Of a DNA stretch of 64,000 bases, positions 55,919 through 64,000 are shown piece after piece. The stretch is from Whalleya microplaca (lineage: Eukaryota; Ascomycota; Sordariomycetes; Xylariales; Xylariaceae), in contig MU385710.1 of the NCBI GenBank assembly GCA_022497155.1, positions 248,001 to 312,000 on the forward strand, written 5' to 3'. Numbering within the stretch: position 1 is the stretch's first letter; each line of letters begins with the position of its first letter. Position numbers and translations under genes: made by a program. The notes beneath the pieces were generated by a model, which saw nothing but the letters and a program-made list of their open reading frames with translations, was not told where the DNA came from and searched no databases.

Positions 55919-58103
55919 TTAGAAGGACTTCTGCGTCTGGGCCCTCCGTATCCGCTTCGCCTTGGCGAGCTTCTCCTTGCGCTTTTTCCGTACGCCGAGG
56001 ATGTGGCGGCGCTGGAAGAAGCGCACGAACCACTCGTAGATCATCTCGCGCATGAGGACCAGCATCGTGACGATCGCGACGGGGATCGCGATGTACCAGC
56101 TGTGGAAACACCGAGTCAGTAAGCAGCCAAGAACACGCGTAGTTAATATATAGTATAGGTATCGTAGGTACTGATAGGAAGGAGGGCTTGCTTACAAATA
56201 CATGACGCTGCCGGTGATCGGCGGGAAGTCCGTGAAGTTCTGCCCAAAGTATCCGGTCAGGAACGTCATCGGGAGGAAGAGGATGGTCACGACGGTCAGC
56301 TGCTTCATGCTCTCGTTCTGGTACGTCGCGATGGTGTTGAAGATCAGGTCGATCATGTGGTTGGCGGACTCCTTGATCTGGTTCAGGCTCTCGGTGATCA
56401 GGATGCAATGGTCGTACTACACATATCGCCTAGCGTCAGTCATGGATCAAGACGCGAACTCTATGCCCGAGGTTGGAGTGTGTATATATCCCAAGGTCAC
56501 GGGACTTTCAAGCAGTAGTTCTACAGGGCAGCAAACCAGGGTGAAGGGGGCTTTCTATAAGGAAAATGAGGTTACTTACCACATCGCCAAGGTACGTGTA
56601 GGTCATCGGCGTGATAATGACACCTCCCAAGGGATTCTGCAACTCCCTGGAGACATCCTCCTGATTCAACTTAGTCTTGTGATCCCGCAACGCATTAATT
56701 AGTGACTGGATCGGATTGACGAAGCTGAACATCTTGTTGATCTCGGAAATAATGATATACAGGTTCTTGGTGTGCTTGAGATTGGGGTGCGTGAGAACGT
56801 CGAGCTCCATGTCGCCGACGACGTCGGCGTAGCACGCCGTCACCGGGATGGCCATGTCGATGATGGCGTCGATGATCCCCTGCGCCACCATCGAGGCGTC
56901 GCAGGATTGCCGCAGGATCGTGGTCGGGCTCCGCAGCCGGGCCAGGATCGGCTCCTCCACGTCGTCCGCCGACTGCTCGAAGAAGGCAATCACGGTGTTG
57001 TCCGAGGTTATGAACATGGCAACCTGTTCGGCCATGACCGCCAGGCCGCGCGGGCCCAGGGCCGAGTGCCTCTCCATGAATTCGGTTCGCGCAGCGTTCG
57101 GCGCCGCATGGTATCGCTGCAGGGTACACAGCGTATTCGGGTTGAAGACGTCCGAGAATCCAGTGGCCTGGTGAGCGAGGCCGTTGTCAGTCGCCAATGG
57201 TCGTTTCGTCCCCTTCTCGAGCATGGAGGCTGCAGTGGGATGCTCAGCCCTTTTGCCCCAGGCCCAGCGCTTGAGTTTCTTCGCTGCGCTTCTCACGCTT
57301 CTCATGGTAGTGTAGCTCTTTTCGCTCCGCATGCTCCTCACGGACCTCCTGCCATCGCCCTCGTCATCGCTGCTGTCGCTGCTGCTGCTGCTACTGCTGT
57401 CGTCATCCACCAGACGTACTAGTTTCTGGCACGTCAGGATGATAAAGGCATGAGTAGCATACCAATCGGCTTTCGTCCGATTCCGCGTGTTCATCGTATC
57501 CTCGATCGCCAGTCTGTGTAGGTCTTTATACTTCCCCAAGGCTTGGATGACGTCCCAACTCAGGCCATTGACGTTGATCCAGCGGCACTTGACCCATTTC
57601 GGCTGTGGCATCTTGACGAACTCGATGAGCTCGGCATTGTCCAGCTCGTGGATCTGCAGGTCCTGCTGCGAGAAGTCCACCACCGTGATCTGGCACGCGG
57701 CGTGCAGATCCGGCATCGTCTCCTGCCCTCCATTTGGCTTCAACGGGTCGAGGCCGGGCTCGGCGCCGGGCTTCCATCCTGGGCGGCTCTCGAAGTCCTC
57801 GAATTCCTCTATCGTCCTGAAGGTGTTCGATCGGGTGTTGCGCCGTCTTAAGCCGGGACTCGGCGTCATGGGCGAGAGGTGTGGCGCGGATTGCGGTATG
57901 GAGGTGTCGATGTTCATCGCGTAATGTACTCGAGCTCGGTCGACTGGGTCTGGCGGAGGAATAGTTTGGGGCGCGCTCGTGGTCGTCGCGATGGGCGGCG
58001 CTCCTGACGTTGGCGATGGTGTCGCCGATGTTCGGTTGAAGTCTGGCGCGTCAGGGAACGCCTCTGTCGCCGTGCTGTCGGAAGACTCAGGCGACTCAGT
58101 CAT
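55919..58103 (-). CDS. CorA-like divalent metal ion transporter
   Basis: Three exons (58103-56580, 56416-56196, 56099-55919) give 641 aa. A Ser/Pro-rich cytosolic N-terminus of about 130 residues is followed by the CorA-type domain, including an acidic poly-Ser insert (about 238-255) and a long helix before the membrane. Two membrane segments lie at the C-terminus ([20 protein letters not shown] and, after intron 2, [16 protein letters not shown]), then a basic tail. The pore-loop signature of CorA is GMN; here it reads YFGQNF, that is GQN. Fungal CorA-like proteins with variant loops are known, but ion choice may differ from Mg2+. The protein should be a plasma- or organelle-membrane pentamer. 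Confidence 0.85.
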
Positions 58104-59752
58104 GACTATCGAATAAGAATTGGGCTCGTAATAAGGGTGTAGAAGTCGGAGTGTATGAACACGAGTCCAGTCGGCTTCGAAGGCGCATATATATGTATAT
58201 ACAAGATCGTAACGAGTTCCTCACAGTAGTTACATTGACCCAGGGTTATTTATTGAAGCCCAACACTTCAATGGCAATGTGACAATTCAGTTGCCCTCAT
58301 TGATCAGTCAATGTCGTGGTTGCCACACACATTATTTTTCTGGGTTTGAAAGGACAACATGAAACCCAACTACATTGGATATGAGAGCTGATATGTGAGT
58401 CGATATGCGAGTCAGTTCAATGAAACGTTTGAACAAGTGCTGCACTGGTCCGCTAACTATGCGCCGTCTGGTTTGAATCGGTGCTTAATCGTTGGAGTGA
58501 TGTGTAATTGACTAATCAACTACTCTGTACTGACAAGATGCATGCAGCTTCAAGATTGGAGCAGATAAAAAAGTAGGAATCGATCAAGAATCAAGCAATT
58601 GAAATTCAAGGATTATTCAGTCGATCAGACTTGGCTCTGCGGGGCCAGTGTCATACATATTGGAGCCAGCTACCCGGCAGACGGAGTCAGGGGCGGATAC
58701 AGCCGTGTAAAACTTGGCAGTTGGCATTTGAAGATGCTATACAGTTGTATAAGACATACCTACGGAATACACATAGGAATCTCACCACGTTGTAACCAAA
58801 GTCCTATCAAAATGCATGAACGTCTCACGATCTAAACCTTACTATAAGGATTCCACTCCCGGCACGTCTGCTCGGCAAGGTGCGACGGCCCGCTATAGCA
58901 TGTACTACACATAAAGTTTAGAGACATGCTAGCGCCAACTATGTCTATCGGATGAACGTGACATTGTAGGCGTCCAGGATTATGAAGTATCGTCTCTGAC
59001 TCACGCAACGAATGTAGGAATCAACTAGAATGAATTAATATGAATATATATCTTGAAAACATCAAGCGAAACGATGCGCTTATATGGCCTTGGACTTCAA
59101 CACATCGTGCTTCTTCAAGCCGAGGTAGATCAAGAGAGTGCCGTGCCGTGGAAACCGCCCGCTACCAAGTGCCACAAGATTCACAGTAGCCAGCCTACAC
59201 CCACCTCAGCCCGCATAGCGATGGTGCCCGCATCGGCCATGTCCATGAATCCAGCCGTAAGCGATGATCTTGAGAACTACGTCAAGCAGGCTTCGTCAAG
59301 ACGTAAGCCTCGTAAGACCCCCGAAGATGTATCACACCTCAGTCTCAACAATATGCCGTCCCTGAAACGCCCGAATCTCAGGCCCCTCGGTCCCTAAGAG
59401 TCAAAATGCGGCGGCGGAGGACGCTGCTGAGGAGGTATGTGCGCATGAGAGTTCGCAGTGTCATTGATAAAGGGGATGAGACTGGTAATGAGGAGGTTGG
59501 AAGTGAACTCGGTTGTCCACTAAACGTGCCATCATTAAGGCTTGGGAGGTGAGGCAAGACGGTTTAGATCGGTTCTAGGCAGAGTGAAGATGAACAAGAC
59601 GTCCCCTTGAGTTTTAGTCTGTTGCACATAGATTCCGGGTAACTCTTCGCTGCATACGTTATGGTATCAGTTATGTGATATATCTACCAGCAAAGTCAGA
59701 ACTAAGACAATTAGCTAAGTCTGCATTACATGTTATACATCTTCAAAAGTCA
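58104..59752. other. 1.6 kb gene-free region
   Basis: The upstream flank of the CorA-like gene and the 3' flank of the polyamine oxidase. A 107-codon plus ORF from the ATG at 59074 (to 59397) has no recognisable domain. Confidence 0.5.
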
Positions 59753-61558
59753 TCATCCATCATAACCATACGTCAAGAAACTACTTGCTAACCACCCATT
59801 CTTCGCATTAAATTCATCAGCAAACGTCGTCCCATGAAGCACCTCGTAGTTCCTCATCAACCCGCAGCCCTCTGTTGAGTTGCCGTCGCATTCGCTGTGA
59901 TTGCCCTTCCCACCAAGCAGGCCAGCTATGCGCATGCCCACATCACGACCCTCAAACCAAGCTCCATGCAGGAAGCCAAAATACTGCGCCGAGAAGGCCT
60001 CCCCGGCAAACCAGAGCCGGTCCACGTTTGCGCGCAGGTTCTGGTGCTTCTCCAGCGTCATGCCTACCGGCCAGTTACTGTAGGAACCGTAGGCCCATCT
60101 GTGGGAGTTCGTCAGCTTTGACTACCTAATATTTGCAGTGGGCGTTATGGAAAAACACTCACTCTTCCGTGCTCCATCGCGGATACATGAAGTCGATGGG
60201 CTCCGGGATCTCCTTATCCGGGAACATGGCCCTCAGCACCGCCATAGCCTCCCCCTTCGTCACCTCATCAGGCTGCTGCTCGATGCGGTACGATTGGTCG
60301 TCGACTACGGTCACGAAGATGATGTTGGACTCCTCGATGAAGCCCGGCGCCGAAAGCGACTGCCACACGGGATAGTACCCGCGCGTGTTGTTGTCGGCGT
60401 ACAGGAAGAATTGCGTGTCCCGGTCCCAGAAAGTCTCGTTGAATTGCATGAAGATCTTGGTGTAGGTCCCCATCTGGAACTGTTCGATGGCTTCCCGCTT
60501 CCACCTGGGCAGTGGTGGGTCAAAATCAACAATTTCATTCTGTAGCACTCCAAGTGAGAATGTTGAGATGGCGTCTATAAGGTTTGGAATCAGTAAGAGC
60601 TCTCATATACGCCTACAAGACTTATCGGATTCAAGTGAGAATAAAGTTAGAGTCCCAGGAAATATTTCATAGGATGAGAAGGAGAGCAATTTGTGAACTG
60701 ACGCTGAGCTTCAATACAATCCCCACCATCAAGATGAACAACAACACCTTCAGCGCCGTACGAAATTGACGTGACAGTGGTCTCCAGGAGCAGTCGAGAA
60801 TCGTTCTCTTTCAGGTACTCGTACGCTTCCCCAATCACAAACGTATTGAACCCCCTCTGGTCCCACACGAAGTTATTCTCGTCGCTGAACTGGTAGTACG
60901 TCAGGTTATAACCCGTGACGCCGAACAGAAAACCGCTCTGCTCTGGCGACCAGGCGGTCTCCCAATCCCAGTCCCACCATTCAAGCGCCTGGGCGTGCAT
61001 GTCCTTCTTCGGCTTCCAGCCAGCGAGGCTGTAGGCGGCGCGCATGCTCGTATCCTGCAGGTTCTGCGTCAGGACGTACCCGGCGTCCTGCTCGACGGTC
61101 GAGTACGCGTCGTCCAGCGCGTCGGCGAGGTCTCCGAAATCGGCCGCGCCGCCCTCGTCGTACGTCAGGATGTCGCTGTAGTTGGAGTACGTGTTGTTCA
61201 CGCCGTACTTCTTCGCCAGCGTCCAGATGGGATTCTCCGGCCCGCCCTCGGTGCCCAGACCCTGGACCCAGTTGGCGCCGAGCTCGACGACGTAGGGAGT
61301 CCCGTCGGGCTTGGTGCCGAAGTTGGCGTGGGCCACGCGCCCGCCGATGTGGTCATTTCGCTCGACGATCACGAAGTCCGAAATGGACGCGTTCGATAGG
61401 GCTTGGGCGGCGGTGATGCCGGCCACGCCAGCGCCCAGGATCGCGACTGTGGTTTTCCGACACTGAGTCGCGTTCCGTCTTGTGGCTACCCCGGCGTGTA
61501 CCTCGGAGGCGAGGACGGCGCACGAGGCGATGAGAAGCCGCGAAGTTGTGAACCTCAT
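59753..61558 (-). CDS. Secreted FAD polyamine/flavin amine oxidase
   Basis: Three exons (61558-60703, 60574-60163, 60098-59753) give 537 aa. A signal peptide (residues 1-22, LLIASCAVLASEVHA) precedes the dinucleotide motif VAILGAGVAGITAAQAL, and ERNDHIGGRV completes the FAD N-terminal site. VELGANWVQG is typical of polyamine oxidases. The C-terminal flavin motif is LWFAGEAFSAQYFGFLHGAWFEG in outline (positions about 455-478). Several N-glycosylation sites (NAT, NYS, NLT, NDS) agree with secretion. The enzyme should oxidise spermine, spermidine or related amines outside the cell, giving H2O2. Intron 1 interrupts the AISTFSLGV region and splices cleanly. Confidence 0.85.
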
Positions 61559-62424
61559 AATGGCAAGCTTCGTCCGTGAAATGGTGTGCTTTCGAAGGCC
61601 ATATTCGCCAACTTAAACCATGGGGTTCACATTGCCATCTTATTACACATATCACCCCTCAGTGGCTTGCGATCAAGAATGAGGGAGGTCCCACCCAGAG
61701 ATAAGGCAAAGTGACGATCATTACAACGCCTAATCCGTAAAAATGACCTGCATTCGAACAGGGCAGCAACAGTCCAATAGCATCCTGGGGGGCTTCTCAG
61801 CTCGTATCAACTGTTCAATTGTTATCTCTCTTTGCTAGGTTAATACTGCAGAAACGCGCCCCAGAAACGCAGCAGATATCAGGCTTGGCTTGCGGAGCTA
61901 CGCTAGCTCAAGGAGCTTTCCAGGTGTTCCCTGGTAGATCTTGGATCTGCATAGCTGCGTAAGCCGAGCTGTCGGATGAGGCAGCCATATGCGAAATTGA
62001 GAATTAAGATAGCGCAATATTGAACGGCATGGCTTGCGCATTCGCCCGGAACAAGCGCTTCCCAACGCAAAGGGGCGCCATGTTAGTGCCGGAAGCTTGA
62101 CCACAATATGAATTGAAGTAATTCGCCGAAGATTGGTCCCTGAGCTAGGGATTACGAACCAACATTCTAGAAGTACTGGCCTTATTCCCACTACCTAGGT
62201 AATTGTAAGTGGGCATGACCTCAATGAAGCACATCTCGTTATATCTTGTCCCTCTATACTAGGCATTGAAAACAATCTTCTATTAGTATCATCTAGAAAA
62301 TGTAGCCGAACATTTCCCTGCACTCATTCTCATGCAAAGCAAGCCTTGTATCATGCGAACGTTAGAAAAAAGGCATAGCGACAGGCTGCTGTCATCCATC
62401 TAATATAAGTATCCTCTGTTGTTA
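61559..62424. other. Intergenic
   Basis: The upstream flank of the polyamine oxidase and the 3' flank of the right-edge gene. No gene or clear repeat seen. Confidence 0.5.
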
Positions 62425-64000
62425 TCACAACTCTTTCGTCTCCGGATCTTCTTTGCGTTGGTGTGTTGCTTCTCCCTCGTATAAATGAGTAAAGTTTGCA
62501 AAACGAAGTCCCCAGTAGTCATGCCGAGCGTATATCGTCGAGATGTTCCGGCAAGTAGGGTTGAAATGGTCCTCTGGATCTCCCCAGGGCCACATAGCGA
62601 TAAAACAGAATTCGTGCGGTTCGCAGGATCCGCATTCCTTCCATTCGTACCAGGCCAGCCCATCCATCAAGGCCTTAATGATCTCCCTTGCGGAAAGAAT
62701 TGACTGCTCGCCTGCATCAGAGTCTTCCACCAAGAGCTGGCGGACCTCAAACAGCGCCTCGCAAATCGTGGAAGTCGTGCTTTCGATTGCAGCCCGTATT
62801 AGACGGTCTTCTAGAGTCTCCACTTTGGCCGATCTAAGGTAGAACTCGCTGCAGCGATACCGAGCAGACAAGAGTCCCGGGTCGGCCACGGCATAGTCGA
62901 TATGGACATTCAGGAGGCTATTCACCTCGTATCTCAGAATGTCGATTGAATCTGCTTTTGCTAGAAGGGGAAGATGCTTGACATATCGACTGACAACCAT
63001 GTCTGTCACCCCTTGCCAATCAGTGGCCGCCTGCGTACGCAAGATCGATTTCTTTACCGAGTTGGCAACGTGCTGCCGCATGATGTTTAACTCTTCGTCC
63101 GTCGCTTGCAGCAACCTGGGGAGCTCAGGCCTGTCTGCATCAGGGTTTGTCAGGTTGACCGGATAAAAGAAGGCAGAGAACATGGAAGAATAGTCCAATG
63201 CCACACGCGATGATCCGATGCCGCTGCAACACTCAGTGTTAGCAATGATCATTCGTAGTAGTTCCCATAAATGAGCACGGGCAATACACACTTGTATCGT
63301 AGCGAAGCCGCCCTCGCCCACGCACCAATCACCATCATTTGGTCTCTCAAGACACCCGCATCGTCCAATCCGGGTGCCTGATTAGCAGAAAGGCGCCGGA
63401 GACCCTTGGTAAAATCACAGTATATGATTTCAAACCCTGCCTCCATACGTATGAGCCCATCGATACCCCATTCCTTAGCGAGTGCACACAGCTTCTCGGC
63501 CCTTTGCCAGTCACCCCAAGGGTCCTGCTGTCTCTCTTGGGTGAGCAGAATGTCTTGCGAATCATCCGTTCCCATGTCCGTCTTGGCTGCAGCCATGCCG
63601 TCGATGTAAAGCACATTCAACGGCCTGTCCGCTTGGTATATATGTAAATGGCCCGCAGTAGGTTCTCCAGGTGAACCTACCGGTGGCCGCCGAGGGGGGT
63701 CCCCATGTAATACACCAGTGATGTACAAAAGATCATCGCGTTGAGAACGGAGCTGGGATTGCCCATCGTATTCTGATGACTGCGATTTGGGAGAAGCTCC
63801 AGCTGCTACGATGAAACGAGCAAAGGCCTCGGCATGTTCCAGTTCAAATGCGACCCATTCAAAGCTCTTTGGGATCTCTCTAGAAGCAGTACCGTGATAC
63901 AGCAGTACACCCTCTGGGACTACTGCAGGGAACAAGGACATCCCATTGTGGTGGAAGGCAGAGCCAAATTCTCGCATCGCATTATGGACGGCGTTGAATA
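62425..64000 (-). CDS. Partial gene, fungal hypothetical (YHGT-motif family)
   Basis: Two exons visible: one entering from the right edge and ending at 63292, and 63223-62425, separated by a 68 bp intron (63291-63224). At least 502 codons are seen. The frame remains open to position 64000 (FNAVHNAMREFGS), so the Met at 63977 is not the start and the N-terminus is outside the window. The sequence contains HNGMSLFPAVVPEGVLLYHGT, WVAFELEHA, and LNVLYIDGMAAAK, a pattern I associate with a widespread fungal family of often secreted proteins without assigned function. Later parts are rich in Trp and Cys (WYEWKECGSCEPHEFC). No catalytic motif can be named. Confidence 0.7.

Noticed and set aside
56695..57129. 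Alternate-frame ORFs inside the CorA-like gene
   Set aside because: Gly/Arg/His-rich shadow frames of the real coding exon.
59074..59397. 107-codon plus ORF before the polyamine oxidase
   Set aside because: No domain, signal peptide or splice structure; kept only as part of the gap description.
1..64000. CRISPR array or bacterial-style operons
   Set aside because: The window is eukaryotic with spliced genes; no spaced identical repeats were found.

Overview
The window looks like nuclear DNA of a filamentous ascomycete (Pezizomycotina). The evidence is short 38-163 nt introns, almost all GT-AG, large intergenic gaps, a HET-domain gene, Zn2Cys6 and NRPS-like genes, and an AT-rich block at the left end that looks like a RIP-mutated transposon relic. 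A more precise placement, for example Sordariomycetes, would be a guess. Gene models were spliced by hand; unless noted, the exons add up to a whole number of codons and restore conserved motifs.

Layout. 1-2240: AT-rich relic with no open frames. About 2259-3439: 5'-truncated AAA+ ATPase. 3712-24957: a biosynthetic cluster matching the fumisoquin (fsq) isoquinoline-alkaloid cluster of Aspergillus fumigatus: a phenol 2-monooxygenase (FsqG-like), a POT/PTR2 transporter, a Zn2Cys6 regulator, an FAD amine oxidase (FsqB-like), an EgtD/EasF-type N-methyltransferase (FsqC-like) and an A-T-R-PLP NRPS-like enzyme (FsqF-like, 1676 aa). I found no ATP-grasp (FsqD) gene. 25476-27466: HET protein with a problematic first junction. 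28045-35896: three minus-strand genes, a short-chain dehydrogenase, a BBE-like FAD oxidase and a second NRPS-like adenylate-forming reductase, which may extend the cluster or form a second one. A 487 bp MITE-like element with 69 bp terminal inverted repeats lies between the last two.

36-64 kb: mostly separate genes. These are a hypothetical protein, a GPI-type aspartic protease, an NmrA-like protein, a secreted LVIVD-type protein, a DHCR24-like FAD reductase, a repeat-rich gene graveyard (51-55.6 kb) with head-to-head duplicated gene 5' ends and tandem repeats, a CorA-like metal transporter with GQN in place of GMN, a secreted polyamine oxidase, and a partial gene running off the right edge.

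How the cluster could work (inference from the fsq pathway): the FsqF-like enzyme activates an amino acid and joins it to a second amino-acid-derived unit using its PLP domain, the FsqG-like enzyme hydroxylates the phenol ring, the FsqC-like enzyme N-methylates, and the FsqB-like oxidase oxidises the N-methyl group so that ring closure gives the isoquinoline. The regulator and transporter sit inside the cluster.
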